64,000 bases of DNA from Struthio camelus (GCF_040807025.1 NC_090943.1:126501-190500), one strand, 5' to 3'. Positions 1 through 13,169 are shown, counted from the stretch's first letter. Notes: generated from the letters alone by a model not told the origin. Made by a program: numbers and translations.

Positions 1-1218
1 TCATTTGATGATCCCTGGAAACTGGTAAGTGCCTAAAGATTACCTTAATTATCCAAGAGTAGCACTCCGTCAGATTATATCTACCCAATATATTTGAAGG
101 CTAGGCATTATTTTGTGCAGTTTCCTGAAAGATCTCCTGGGAGGTCTGTGGAATGCGCATTTTGACTGGTGCTGGGCAAGGCCTCCGTGACGCACATACA
201 TCTCTTGAGCTCACATGCTGCACCCACACACATTCCTTCTGCATTCAGTCTTATTATATTAATACTCTTGGGATTGGTGTCCTTTCCAGATGCATCCTAG
301 ATATAAGCGTTCCCAAGTCTGGCTTGCTGTTCCAAGGCATATAACCTGGACAGAGCAGGGTTCCGGAAGCACTGAGCTTAGAGAGTCATGTTTTACTTAC
401 ACCTAGATGGGATGACACCACCAAAGCGCTGTCTGAACACAGACTACATGTATATATCTATAATGACTTTGCAAAAGGCAGACCACCTAGATGACTGTAT
501 CCTATGTAGTTGTCAGGAACTGGCTCACACTTAGGAATTCCATCTGTTGAGGTCTCATAATTTGCAAAAAGAAAGTAGAGAACTGTTACTGAAGAGAGAA
601 TGCATTCAGTAATGTACAAAGTGGGCATATTTTAAAAAGAAAGTTCCTTTAAAAAAATCTTCTAATTCTAGGACATTACTTCCTATTAATTTCTCCAGTG
701 ACTGTATACATAGGAATGCCTGTGAAAACTGAAAGTTTTATGACCATTCTGCTGACATTACCCTATAGTGACCATAGAATAAGTATGCACATGACCAACT
801 AAAAATCTTTTCCATTTGTGTCTTGTTTACAAACCATGTTGTTAGTCAGTCAGAAAACAGAGAAATTACACAGAATAGATAAACGAAATAGTATTTGTAC
901 TGTATTTGAAGAGAACTGCTCATTAACAAGTACTTCATAGACTGAATATAATGGCCAGATTTTTGTGTCCTGATACACATGCAAGGAAAAAACATTGTAA
1001 CTGCAAAACCAAACATCAGTAAAGGTCAGTTTGTTCAGAGACCATTCACAAACAGAGTAAAGAGTAAAATTTACCAGTGTTTTTTCCTCCTTTAAGAAAC
1101 TGAAATCTATAAATCTTCTTGTCCGTCTTCCTCAAACTAAAAGGTCTTACCTATTGATAAAGAGACCAGTTTTTCTTCCTCAAATTGTTCTCCCATGTTT
1201 CCTTTCTGGAACACTCAC
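1..1218 (-). other. SMARCD3: SMARCD3 intron 2 (partial, runs off the left edge)
   Basis: This is the sequence downstream of the exon 2 donor (GTGAGT on the minus strand at 1218-1213). No stretch matches the next expected SMARCD3 coding exon (the basic segment after the proline/glutamine-rich region), so exon 3 must lie beyond the left edge. The DNA is AT-rich and unremarkable, and I see no recognisable repeat. Confidence 0.75.
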
Positions 1219-1436
1219 CTCCTGGTTCGATTTTGAGTGACTTGCTGCTGCTGCTGCACTTGCTGCTGGACCTGCTGCTGCTGGACCTGCTGTGGTGCGG
1301 TGCGCTTTCTTGTTGTTTCCATCACAGTCTGGGGCATCCCAGGTCGCACTGAAGGGCTTCCAACATATGGAGGGCCTGGGGGACCCATGGGAGCCCCCTG
1401 ATGGGGCATTCGAGCTCCTGATGGCATCCCAGGACG
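1219..1436 (-). CDS. SMARCD3: SMARCD3 (BAF60C) coding exon 2
   Basis: SMARCD3 is a BAF-complex (SWI/SNF) subunit that bridges tissue transcription factors, notably cardiac and skeletal-muscle ones, to the BRG1/BRM remodeller in the nucleus. This 218-bp exon encodes [18 protein letters not shown] and continues through [13 protein letters not shown], which I recognise as the conserved Pro/Gly/Met-rich N-terminal segment of SMARCD3 (residues 27-98 when joined to exon 1). The acceptor is a pyrimidine tract ending CCCTAG at 1440-1437 and the donor is GTGAGT at 1218-1213. The exon starts in phase 0 and ends after two bases of a codon (AG). Compared with the human protein as I remember it, the distal half is much richer in glutamine (14 Q in 18 residues). 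The SWIB domain and the rest of the protein lie outside the window. The related SMARCD1/2 are less likely because the joined exon 1 is SMARCD3-specific. Confidence 0.93.
1239..1292 (-). repeat. SMARCD3: CAG/CAA-type glutamine tract inside SMARCD3 exon 2
   Basis: On the minus strand 18 codons read [18 protein letters not shown], mostly CAG with occasional CAA and interspersed valine codons (GTC/GTG). The imperfect CTG/CAG trinucleotide run in the DNA is the likely slippage substrate. The valine interruptions and mixed codons should stabilise it. It sits just after the basic RKRTAP segment, at about residues 75-92 of the protein. Confidence 0.9.
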
Positions 1437-2535
1437 CTAGGGAAGAAGCAATACAGAAAGAAGAGCCAGTTTGGTCAACTGCTTCCTCAGTAGAAAATAT
1501 ACTTGTACATAATCAGGCACTGGCTTAGGCAAGTTCCCAATTTTGGCCATCCTGATAAGCACTAAGTAGCAACACTAAGCAGAAGAGCTCTGGCCTGGTA
1601 TTTCCTAGCCATCAGAAAGAGGAACTCAGTGACAGAGTAGACACGAAACATGGATGAAGAACAGGAGGCTTGGGAAAACGCTCAGTGGTCAGTAACATAC
1701 CCAGGCCAGCCTACAGCAGACAGCTCTACCTTAAGACTGAACAACAAGTTTCATGGCAGCCACATGCAGTCCAAGATGGTTTGATCCACTTGCTAATCAA
1801 AGCTGCAAGCAAGACCATATCTCCAGTGCTCCAGACTTTGCACTGACTAGCAGGCTGCTTTGATCAGTAGGGACATTGCAACAAGTAAAGGTGAATCATG
1901 AAAAGACTACGGTAAAGCATTTTCCACTGAGCGTCCTCTCTTTCACTTACACTGGAGAGCAGTGTAAGTTCATAAAGTGACAAGAATCCTTTAAGAAAAG
2001 CTCATCTCTTTGATCAAGCCTCCACCAAAAAAAAAAAAAAAAGTGATTTTTTTTCAGCACTCCCTTTAGGCATTCTAAAGTTCTGACATTTATGCTGACC
2101 TCAGTGTGCTCTGGAACAGATATTTTGGGTCAGACCACAAGCTTAATGCTGTGTAAGACACACAGTAAACTCCATTCTAAGCCCTAAAAGTTTATAGCTG
2201 TCAAGGAAAAACACGAGCAAAATAATTCCCACCTGTAAAATATAGTTCAAAACAGAGAGAAGAGATTAGCTCCATTCTAAGAATTATCAAAATGTTTATT
2301 ATATATGCCTGGGTACCTATGGAAATACACACACATGCATGGACACACTATTTTCATTTGAACCAATATGTAAATAAGAATGATCATACACAAAAGTCTT
2401 TTGAAAGTCTCAAGTCCCTCTCCAAAGGCTTTTAAAGAAACCAAGAAGCCATTGGCATCCATTATGGATAGAAAATTGGTTAAAAGATAGGAAATGAGGT
2501 AAAAGCAAATAGTTCCGACAACAGAGGGAAGGCAC

Positions 2536-3590
2536 ATGCAGAGTTCTGCTGGGACCTGTGCTGTTCGACATATTCATAAGCAACCTGGAGAAAGAGAAAA
2601 AGCAAGGAAGTGAGAAAGTTTGTTGATGATGCTAGGTTATTCAAGGTAGCAAGGTTGGAGGCCAGCTTCAAAGAACCACTGAAGGACTTTATGAGACCGC
2701 CTGTACAATTAAGTGGCGGATGAAACTGAATATTGCTACATATAAAGTGATTTACATGGGAAAAAACGATCCAACTGTCATACACAAAAAAAATTAGCTG
2801 TAAGCTGACTGTTGCCTAAGAGGAACTAGATCTTGGAGTTAAAGCAGACATTTCCAGAAAAATCAGCTCACTGCTTACTAGTAGTGGAAAAAAAAAACCA
2901 TTAAACATTAGAAATGACAGGGAAGAGAACAGAGAACATCACTGTGCCACTGTCTATGGTTTGCCCTCACGCTGAAAGTTGTATGCAGTTCTGATTCATG
3001 TAGGTCAGTAATGGCAGGGTAGACCTGGAAAAAGGACACACAAGAGCACAAAGATGTTTAAGATATGGAACACTACCCACACAGGTAAAATTAAGTACGC
3101 TAGGACTCTTCCGTCTGGACACAGGTGATCCAAGGTAATCTAAGGGGGCATTTGCAAGAGCTCTGCAAAACCATGAGTGGCCTGGAGAGGGCAGATGGGG
3201 ACTGACTGTTCACTGCCCCTTTCAGTACAGAAGCTAGGTCCAACAGAGGAAGCTAGGAGGAGCCAGGCTCATAGACAACAAAAGGAGGTGATTCATCACA
3301 CAGTGGTAGTCAACTTGTGGAACCCCTTTCCAAAGGATGCTGCAGAATCTAAGAGTCTGTATTGGCTTAAGGGTAGGCTGGACAAGCAGTTGGAAGAAGT
3401 GCATGGAGGGGCACTAAATACATAGAAACCATATTTGGCTCAGAAAATCCCCTGAGCTGTCAACAGTTAGAGAAGTACTCAATACAAACGTCCTGTCTAT
3501 TCTTTGTCTGTTGCAGCCATCTGCTATGGTTGCTGTTAGAGACAGCACTGTAGGCCCAGAGGCACCTTTCCCAGTAAAGCTTCTCCTACA
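2536..3590 (+). mobile_element. CR1 LINE, degraded 3' part (reverse transcriptase C-terminus to tail)
   Basis: The sequence opens with a decayed form of the CR1 RT segment before the catalytic box (GPVLFDIFISNL-like at 2555-2590). It runs through the segment encoding the KFVDDARLF-like FADD box (about 2617-2645) and ends with CR1 3' motifs such as the 'noLWNPFPKDAAES' type region near 3310-3360. Stops and indels are frequent, so this is an old inactive copy lying antisense within SMARCD3 intron 1. Confidence 0.75.
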
Positions 3591-6500
3591 TGATGCTCTA
3601 ACTCCTACATTTCCCAGTAATTAAGCACCTGTTCTGGCTGCAACAGTGCTTAGCTGCATCTCCAAATTAACCACTCAAATCCATCACAGTCCCCAAGCCC
3701 TGATGATCATCACAAATCTTAGATAATCCTTGGGCTTGGACGCACAAAGGAAATGGGAGAATGAAAGAAAGGAAACTATCAGTAAAGAACCAATGGCTAT
3801 AATTGGCGTGGATAAGGAAGGAAGGTCAAGGCAGAAGAGAGACCAGCACAGGAAGCCAAGTGGGTACAAACAGCAAGTATTGGTGCAGAAGACGGATTGC
3901 ATGCAGTAACGATGGGTCTTAAGTATGGCCACTGAGCATAGAGAAGCAGGAGGCAGCAAACAGGCAAAACAGAGGCTTTGTGCAGGATTGAAAACATTTT
4001 CTCACATAAATATGGAACTATGAAAACTGCTGGGACAGAGCAACTCTCTCCTTTCCCACTTACTCACCCCCACCCTCTGACCCAGTCAGAATCAGCAGAA
4101 ACAAATGGCCCAGAAAATACTTCACACACGAGCTTGTATTTAAGCTCTTTCTGTTGCCTGCCAATCCACAAACTGTGACTTTCTTCCAGCAGAGAGCAGA
4201 CCAAGGGGGCCTGCTGTTGCCTGTCCATCATCCTGGGACATTTGATAGCCCTTCAGAAGAGACAGGATCCTGGGCACGGTCACCTCATGTTCATCCTTCC
4301 TGGAGACTGGCCACAAGGATCAAACTGCAGGCCCGCTTTTCTGACTCTACAAAGGATACCTTAAGGCCTGGAGAACAAGGCCAGCAAGCCAAGCCTACTC
4401 TTGATCTAGGTTTGACATCTTTGAACTACCTTCTCTACCCTTTGTTAGGCATTAAAATAGAGAGGTAGGGAAAGGATGAAACTGAGGAAAAGGAGACCGC
4501 TCAAGCAAATGAAGCGACATCGTAGACAACATATTCAGTCCTAACCTTTGGCCTGCCTCATTCCTTCTCTTCTCATATTCCTATCTCCTGTATTGTCTGG
4601 AGATAAAACATCACTCACAATGCAAGTGCCCTCTCCTTGCTGCAAGCCCACCAGACTCCCAGCAGATAGAGACAGAAATGCTTTCTCTACCTGAACACAT
4701 TTAACAGGAAAACAGGGGCAGTGCTCCCGAAAAGCGTCTTTCTCTTTCAAACACCTATGCAAGAGAAGACAGTGACAGACAACACTTCACACAATCTTTC
4801 ACAATGCTGATACCACAAAAATGGCCACGAGATTGAAAAGTATTACAATACTATTATAGCTTTTGAAAGAGATCTCTGAGGTGCCAATGGCCATAGGTTT
4901 GGATCTATCTCTTCCCCTCTTCCTCACGTTATCTTATTAGAGGAATGGGATCCGTCTTGAATAAATATCATCCATGGTGAAGGCTGCAGTGCAAAACAGT
5001 ACTGACACATCCTTCTTCCTAGGAAGTCCTGCACCCCAGACCTGCCTACCCAACACAACTCTGTTCTCACCCACAGACCTACCCCCTTTTTTCTTCCAGT
5101 GATCTCATATACATACATTACTCTGCATGACTCCAACAGTTTAACTAGACAGAGGGCAAAAACACTGCTAGGCGTAGGAAACGAGGAAGGACACAGTATG
5201 CCTCCAACTGAGACTAGAGCCCTTTGGACAAAGAGGGAACACTCTCCCAGCTCTGAGGAGATGAAGCAATGAGCTGCTGCATGTGGAGCAGCTGGGTAAG
5301 GCCAAACAGAACAGCACACAGAGAAAGGCACGCAACTAACTGCAGCCAGAACAACCATACTGGTCACAGTGTCGGTCCCCAAGAGTTCTGCCAATTGCCT
5401 GCACTTCCTCACCACTTCTGCATCAGTAAGTGGTCCATCACTGCCCCGACCACCTCTTTTCAAAGCTGAACACCTTGTCAGTGCAGCAAGCACACCACCT
5501 CCACAACAACTGCTGCCAAGTTCCTATCACTACCTTCTACTGCACTGTTTCTCAAGTCACCAATTTGGTTCTTCCGTTTTCTTCCTTTCCTGACCAAACC
5601 TCCTATCACATCAGATGACTGCATCTTTCCTCCTCCTCTTCGCCATTCTTCAAGTGGTCTTCTTCTGCCTGATGGTAGAAACGAAACAACAGTGGAATGG
5701 TCCTTTTCTGTTTATTTCTACCGCAGAGTCCTTTCTCAAGGGACATCAACATCACCAGCAGTAGCCAAACAAAATGCTGCAGCAGAAAAAATTACGGCTC
5801 CTGACTGAACGTACCAACTGGAGGACAATAACCTGGAGAACTCGCAGGTTTAAAAAAAAAAAAAAAATCTCAGGAAAAAAACCATCTATACAAGCCTTAG
5901 GAAAGGGACTGAGCAGTAGGCTGGGAGTCCTTGCAGAGTAATATAGTATTGGTTGTACATACAGATATTTCCTGTTCTGAAAGACAAAGACACCATCCAC
6001 CTTGGTACCATATAGGAGGATTCTGATGATACACAGTGAGCAGCCCTAGGCTCCTGGTTAACACGGAAACTGACAGATTTTAAGAAGAACAACAAAAATT
6101 ACCAAGTATGTTAATAGTGTATTTATAATAGAAACTGAAAAAGAAACTACCTTGGCTAGACAACATAGACTGTCAAGGCATTGCCACTAATGTCTGTAAG
6201 GTGTAAACATAAGCACAAAGAGAAGCCAGATGCTATGTGGACATGAGAGGGGGTAAAAGTAACTAGAAGTAACTGCAACAGTTAAGAAATTTAGGCTAAG
6301 CTGATATTGTCTGATGGCGACAGGTGCCTGACTGCCCAAATGGTCTCCCAACAGCGGATGTCCTACTGAGCGTGTCACTTAAAAATGGACTTGTAGAAGT
6401 GCAAGAAAGAAAGCTGTACACAGCTTCTCTCCTCTCCTAAGATAACTACAGATATGCTCTCATGTGGGTTTCCATTTTTAATGTCTATGAATCTCTTTGA

Positions 6501-6949
6501 GAGTTACTAAGCAGGAATGTCAGCATTTCAATTCTTATTGCTCATCTGCCACCTTCATCTTCTATTTCCCAAAAGCACATCCTAGAATCAGGGTTCAGGT
6601 GTTCCACAGCTGTGACTTCCAGGTTCTACCTATTACGAAATAAAAATCTTTAATTTAGAAAACACTATATTTACATAACTGTGAACTGCAACTTAAAACA
6701 AAGCTCAGGTCAGTGACCACCTTTTTATTTCATGCATGTCCAAGCACAGCTCAGAACAATTAGACACTCAGTCTCAAATGAAGCACTTGGACGTAACCGA
6801 ACGAAAAAATAAAAACCAGCCATGAGAATTCTAACTAACAAACCCTATATACCATTTTTGAGTTCCATCAGCTTGCTGGTTTTAATAGATCTGATCACAT
6901 ATGCTACCTTGATCTAATGTATGGAATGGATTTTGTGTGAAGAGCAACT

Positions 6950-7260
6950 AGTTAGACTAGGCCTCTTCACTCTTTAAAAAGGGATGGGAGTGGGAACAAC
7001 AGCTCTCCAACGTCGTGAGTAGAATGGAGACTGATCAACTGCCAACTGTCTCCTCCAGCACAAGAGCTAGACAGCAGCTAGCAGGTGGCAGAATCAGGTA
7101 CTTCTTTATATAAGACAAACTGCAGAAATTCTTGACACAGAACACTGTGATTGCTAAAGTTTATATGATGGCAAGGAAACAGTAGTTGGACTAACCTACA
7201 GAAAGCAAACCCATACAAGGGACTAAACAGAGGGTACCTCCAGTTCTGAAAACTCCTAAG
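6950..7260 (+). mobile_element. CR1-like 3' fragment, old
   Basis: It has a 'gactaggcctcttcactctt' type start followed by a decayed CR1 C-terminal/3' region. The similarity is weak and judged by eye, so the boundaries are approximate. Confidence 0.4.
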
Positions 7261-8194
7261 CTACTATGTGCAGACAGAGTATGTGGAGGAAGCAGCACTG
7301 TTTTTGTCTTGCTCCTATGTTTTAATGCAGTCTTGTGCTATTGCCCTTAATGGGGGACATAAGGCTAGATTATCCAGTGTGACTGTTTTCATGTTCCTAC
7401 AGTACTTCTTCTTAAAAACACAGAAAAGCCATTCATATTTGTTTAACAAGGCCATTTTGCATAAAATCATACTGAACATTATTAAAACCTCAGATAGAAT
7501 GAATTTGTTTTTTGTTTCTTAATTATAATGTGAACTTTTCTGTATTTGCTAGCCTGCAGTTAGTCCAGAGTTTGGGCAGGACAAATCTACAGTTTCTATT
7601 GTCCCCTTGCTTATCCTTTTGAGCACCGTACAATGTTATCACGCTACCAGTCTTCCACAAGCACCTTCCCAATCAAATTGGCTCACTGAGGTCAGATCAC
7701 TTTATTTCCCTAGCCCGCTCTATACTCACTCCAAACATCTCCTTCTTTAACATGACAAAACAGGAAATAGACATGAAGTAAATCAGTGACTCCATTCCAG
7801 AACCCTTTCTCTGATAATGTCCTAGCACCAGCAGCCATACAGAGAGCCCTGAATCAGGGAAGTGGAAAAAAAACTGTCTAAAAATGATTGTTCATGAGGC
7901 TCTTTTCTGCCCCATTATTGTTAGTTGATTTATGCTCAGACAAGATAGCATTTATAGCCATGAAAATATAAAATTAGTAGGATATTCTTCATTAGTAAAG
8001 TTACACTTTTTTCCTACCCAATATTCTCCTCGCCTCAGTGAAATCTTCTAGAACTGATCTCTATAGATAGATGACTTGCTGGAAAAAACAATCATTTTTA
8101 TCCACTTAAAGTAGATTGCCTTTCATTTTGGGGGAAGAATATGTTTAGTTCTTCCCATTATAGTAAAACAAGTAGCATTTTTTTAATATACTGA

Positions 8195-8830
8195 AGTATG
8201 AGGAAACAGGGCTGGAAGAGCCCTTTACAGGTCATCCAGTCCTTCCGCTTGTCTCAAAGAAGTGTCACCAGTATCTCCATCATCTTTGACACGTTTACGT
8301 CTTTAACCAGTTCCTAGGAGCCTCCACTGATTTTACAACTTTCCCAATCAATCTCCAACTGTAGATATTACAAAAAACAAGTCATTTCCTTCCAAACCTA
8401 ACCACCCTCAATCTTCCATTTTCTTACTGATGCAGTCTTCGCAGCCCTCCCACTAGCACTGCCCTCTGAGTTGCTTTTCTTTTTGCTTATTAGCCATGCA
8501 GATGACCAAAACAATATTCCTCTAAGTATATGCTACTGATTTTCAATATCTTCTGTATTACTCTCTGCCCCATTTCTTAATCAGGCCAACATTTTACTCG
8601 CTTTCTTAGTGGCAGTGGCTGCTGCTACACACCAGGCAGCCCACAATGACATCCCGGCCTTCTTCCTGAATGGTTACAGTTCCTTCAAAACCCAGCAATG
8701 TAGGAGGAGATGCGCCGTTAACATTTGCTTATGAAACTCAAGTGTTCACCCCCTTCTCTGATAAAACCATCAGATACTCCATACATGTCTTCAGGGCACG
8801 AGACCTGTCTTTTAGTCTGTTTTCACATTG
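8195..8830 (-). mobile_element. CR1-like LINE 3' end, old, minus strand
   Basis: It starts with the characteristic reverse-complement CR1 tail pattern (GGCTGGAAGAGCCCTTTACAG followed by GTCATCCAGTCC). It continues with the usual inverted coding text, including the 'cattttactcgctttcttagtggcagtggctgctgc' type segment near 8590-8625. It is heavily mutated. Confidence 0.6.
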
Positions 8831-9569
8831 GTAATGAGTTATTTATCATTATATCATATATTTGTTTATATCATGGTATGCTTTGAAACCCTTCTTTCAC
8901 TGTAATAAAGGCTGTTCCACATACTATAGTTTCCTTACTTACTGTAAGAGTATGACCAGATTTGAGAGGCAGATAAGCACACAAATAGACAACAGGATCA
9001 GTAGAGGTGTCATATAAGGGATGCATAAGTTTGTATAAATTAGCAGTCTTCATGCGTAACTGATATTAAACAGCAGAGATTAGCAGAAAGTACGAAAAAG
9101 CACATGTTAGGAGAAAATAAATATGAATAAGGACTTATTTTATCAGGAAGAGCACCCTAAGCACAGCACAAGGGACAGAACAAGATCACTATGGGAAAAA
9201 AAGGTGATTTGAACTGATACCAGGTAAATTGTACATACAGATATGACTTGATAGTTAAGAAAGGGACATAGACTTTTATACATATACCTTGTGTATAAAA
9301 GGCAAGCACACTGGTTTTGAAAGGAAGATAAAGGGGGAAGAGAAAAAGGACACAGAAGCAGATTAAAGAGGTCAGAATAACAGCACAAGAAAATGAACCT
9401 CTCAGCAGCTTCTTGTGTGAAGAAGACACAGACAAGGTCGACAGTACGAAGTACTAAAGAGGAAAAGATTACTGCAGTTGAGTCACAGGAGGACAGATAT
9501 CTGGTGAAGAGCTTTGACAAGATCTACACCATTGATCTTCTCAAGGCTATATGGAAAGATAACTGGGTA

Positions 9570-9632
9570 AGAAAAAGAGAGAGAGGGAGAGGGAGAGGGA
9601 AAGGGAGAAAGAGAGGGAGAGGGAGAGACAAA
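9570..9632 (+). repeat. Purine-rich (GA/GGGA)n low-complexity tract
   Basis: An almost pure purine run of GAGAGG and GGGAGA units within SMARCD3 intron 1. Read as sense RNA of SMARCD3 (minus strand) it is a polypyrimidine tract. Confidence 0.85.
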
Positions 9633-12523
9633 GATGACATCCAGGCATGGAGTTCAACCAACAAGGAGGCCTATGATGGGGTCTACTGGATGGAAAAAAA
9701 AAAAAATGAGAAGAGGAGTGGCCTGCAGGAAGATTAATAGCTCCGTTTGGGTCAACGAAATTTAAGGCAACAGCTGGACACCCAGAGGGAGATGTCATAA
9801 AGGCAGGCTGAAACGTACTACTGGACAGTAGAAAACACATCAATAAAGAGATAAATCAGCCTAAAGATGGTCATTAAAGCCATGTTTATCCATAAAAATG
9901 CATAGAAATAGAGCAGAGAGCAAAAAAAGGACAAAGTGAAGGATGAAGCCTTAGGAAAAAAAAAAACCTTTCTCTCCTCCTACGGAAACAACGCATAAGA
10001 CCCTGATGAAACAAAATGGGAATAAGACAATTATAAAAAAATTAAAAAACAAAAACAAACCTTGTTTACATAAGAAAGGGCTAACCAGAGATATAACAAA
10101 CTATCAAAAATTCAAGCAGAATGAGGACAAAGTATTGTCCTTAAGATTGTTTAACCATTAAGATATTTCATACTACAGGGGTGTCCCATTTGAATGGGAC
10201 AAACAGGGAAGAAGACTCCTTCTAAGCTGGCAACGTGGAAAAGAAGAACAAAGGCAAGATGAAGTATCCAAGAGCAAAGGGCAAAGTGACCTCAGCAAAG
10301 GAGAATATGTTTCCAGCAAGATCAAGTGAATCCAAATTCTAACTGCCCTCAGGAAATGCTGCAAATTTTCCTTTTCGTTAAAGCGTTCACATAGCAAAAA
10401 TTTTTCTCACAACATTCTACCTCTATTTACATCCCCCCTATCTTTGCCAAAAAAATAATGCCTGCAATAATCAAATAAGTACAAAGATAAAATACAAAAT
10501 AAATAACTTGAAGAGGAGGTTTTTCCTGAAGTGAGAGTAGAATCTGACTCCAAGGAATTCTGATAAAGTTTCATTTTTCAAGGACTTAATTCAAATGCTG
10601 CCACACTGTATGTGGTAATAAAACTGAATAGCTAGCAAGATGTGAACACAAGGCAACAGCTGTGATGGCACATTCATTTATTTGGGAGAACATAGGACCT
10701 GAAGAAGTAAAATGAAGTATGATTTTTTTTCTCTTTTTTTAAATAATGGAAGACTGACTACCTCAACTTGTGCTTTGATCAAAAGTTACCCGAGACGAGG
10801 AAGAGACTGATGAAAAGAACAAATAAGGAAGCAGAAGCCAAACTGAAGAAGATCATCATGGAGGGTAGGGGAGGAGAGGGGAGGTAAGGGCAGGGTCACA
10901 CAAGAAGCGTTTCTGGCAAGAGAATAACAGACAAGAAGCCCCAGCCTCACTAACAGGAAGAAGATGACATACAAATGCAGATATTTCATGCAAATGCAGA
11001 TATTCAAGTAAGATGCCACTAGCGGCTCAATTCCCAGTGCAAGTCAGATTTCCTTAGTATCCAAATAACTAATGGAAACCACTTCTACTGTATTCATTCT
11101 GGTATAAATTAAAAATTCCAGTGCTCAAGAGGACAGCATGCTCAGCTAGATGTAGAAGAAACACATTCACGTAACTATTTTAGCCACTCTTCTTGATACT
11201 GAAGGAAGTTTGCTGGTGTGCAAATGCAGTAGAAAACAGAATGCCTTTTCCTGGGAAAAGGGAAAAGCATTCCACATGCCAACGCCTCCCACTTTGCCTA
11301 TGCTTCATCCTTTACTATAGCCATCCTAGCTATAGTAATCCTGAGCCAGAACATCTTAATGACTCCACATGTCCACAACAAAACCACTGCCACAAACCTG
11401 CACACCAGCTATTTGATTGTCTCTGTACATCTGCCAATCTAGCAACAGACTGCTCCTGCACATTGGCACCAGGTCATCTGTTCACTGTTCTCACAAAAAC
11501 AAAATGCCACCTAGAAGTCCTTGGCCTTGCAGGTCTCACCATATCCAGGATCTGCAAGTCACCAGCTAGATTCTATGCATCTGGAGTAAGCCTGAATTAC
11601 AGAGACAATTCTGCAGCCTGCAGTGAGCTCCCCAGATTTCTATGACTGTTGCACAAGAACCTCCACCTGATGTCTTCAAAAAGATGTCACAAGAAGGTGC
11701 CAGAATCCTCAAGAGAGAAATCACCCAGGACTATTGGTAACCAAACAATATCTGCATTCTTTTGGACTTTTCAGTAATCTTTTTTTTTTGTTGTTGTTGT
11801 TAAATGTATATAAGAAATCCACGTTATAAATGGTGACTGCATTCAACCGTTTGAGAGTCATCTATAAAACACGGTCTCCAATGACAGTAAAACAGGGGTT
11901 AGCATTTCCCCTTAAAAGGAGACTGAAGATCCGATTCTTAAACAAAAGCTAGAAAATTTTTAAAGACCTCAAGGATTCCTTTAATTAACCATGGCACCCT
12001 GAAATTCTCTTGTGGGTGAGTGCCTATAGACTGTTGTAGATCTGCAGAGCTAATCTCTTCAAGCCCCTGAAAGTCACCTGTTAAGTAGCCAGAGGATACA
12101 TAAGAGCCAAGTCTGGAGACAAGAACCAGAGGCAGTACCACAAGGCTTCATCAGGCTTTCATCAGAATTGTTTTTCAAAACACAAGTTTGATTACAGAAC
12201 AAAGTGTCCTACAAGCCCATCTGGGTCAGATCCAGTGCAGATTCTGCACTGTGAACAGGCTCAAAAGAACGCTATTCACTATTCACTATTCATGGAGAAT
12301 CAAAGCAAAAATCACAGCACACATCCCCCCAGACACAAGCCTGTATTATCAATGAATCAGTACATATTCTGGGGGCTTTGCAGACCCCGGTGCTCTCCTG
12401 GCAAGGCAGTTACCAGTGCCCCAAGAGCACGTTTCAGGAGCCAATCCAGCCCAGCACAGAGCCTCCAGTTTCCACTCATCCCTCTATTCAGAGCCAGCCA
12501 GCTCACTAACTTTCCCGACTCAC

Positions 12524-12601
12524 CACCCCATGGACCAGAAACTCAAAAAGTTTGCTTTTCGTAGCTTTGCGAGCCCCTCCTGTAACTTCATCTGTAGCCA
12601 T
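12524..12601 (-). CDS. SMARCD3: SMARCD3 (BAF60C) coding exon 1, start codon
   Basis: Twenty-six codons beginning ATG at 12601 encode MATDEVTGGARKATKSKL followed by FEFLVHGV. This is the conserved N-terminus of the long SMARCD3 isoform (human begins MAADEVAGG). The exon ends in phase 0 at a GTGAGT donor (12523-12518), and exon 2 begins with the next codon, CGT, so the junction HGV-RPGMPSG is exact. The frame is open further upstream but only through a GTG at 12757, with no ATG; homology and the ATG set the start. The base at -3 is C and +4 is G, a moderate initiation context. The 5' UTR immediately upstream is strongly GA-rich on the sense strand (12611-12681). Confidence 0.93.
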
Positions 12602-13169
12602 CAGGGTCTGCTCAGCCTCTCTCACTCTCTCTCTTCCTCTTTCTTTCCCTTTTCTGCCTTTTTCTCCAACTCTCCCCTCTGAGTCCTGCTGGGCTCTCAC
12701 ACTTCTAATAGCGCGGAGTGGGGAGGGGGCCCCTTCAGGGCCTTCCTGACGGCCCACTCGCGCTAAGCCTCAGCTGCTGCATTCCTCCACTGATAAGCCA
12801 GAAATAGTTTGTGCTGCCGGGTTCTGTGTGTTTACTCTGCAGGGACAGAAAATCCAGCTTTTTAAACCTCTCTGTCCAAACACCAGAGATAAGCAGGAGG
12901 CAAACTGAAAACACGTCTCAGCTTTTTAGTAGCAGCGCTGCAACCTCTCCTCCTCAGCACAAGGGGATGGTAAATTCTGGGGCAAGGGGGAAGGGGGAGG
13001 GGGCAACTTCAGCAATGACATAAACTCAGTGCTTCACGGAGAGACTTTTCCCATTAGAAAATGCAGCAGGCAAGCAGTGAGAAACAATGGTTTTCCCTTG
13101 CTCCCACTGCTCCTCCTGCACTGCATTTCCAGGCCTTTTCCCCAGAGACCTGGCAGGCAGCACACAGAA

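Larger units (their letters stand above)
1437..12523 (-). other. SMARCD3: SMARCD3 intron 1 (11.1 kb)
   Basis: It is bounded by the exon 1 donor GTGAGT (12523-12518) and the exon 2 acceptor (1438-1437). It holds degraded CR1 pieces at 2.5-3.6, 6.95-7.26 and 8.2-8.83 kb, a purine-rich GA tract at about 9.57-9.63 kb, several poly-A runs and otherwise unassigned DNA. The longest open frame (minus, 4924-5493, 189 codons) starts at a GTG, resembles no family I know and is within chance expectation. Large first introns are normal for this gene and may carry enhancers, but none can be named from sequence alone. Confidence 0.85.

Noticed and set aside
4924..5493. 189-codon minus-strand frame in SMARCD3 intron 1
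   Set aside because: It begins with GTG, has no recognisable domain, and a frame of this length is expected about once by chance in 64 kb.
12506..12757. N-terminally extended SMARCD3 starting at 12757
   Set aside because: The codon there is GTG, the extension is GA-tract-derived (Arg/Glu/Gly), and the conserved protein begins at the ATG at 12601.
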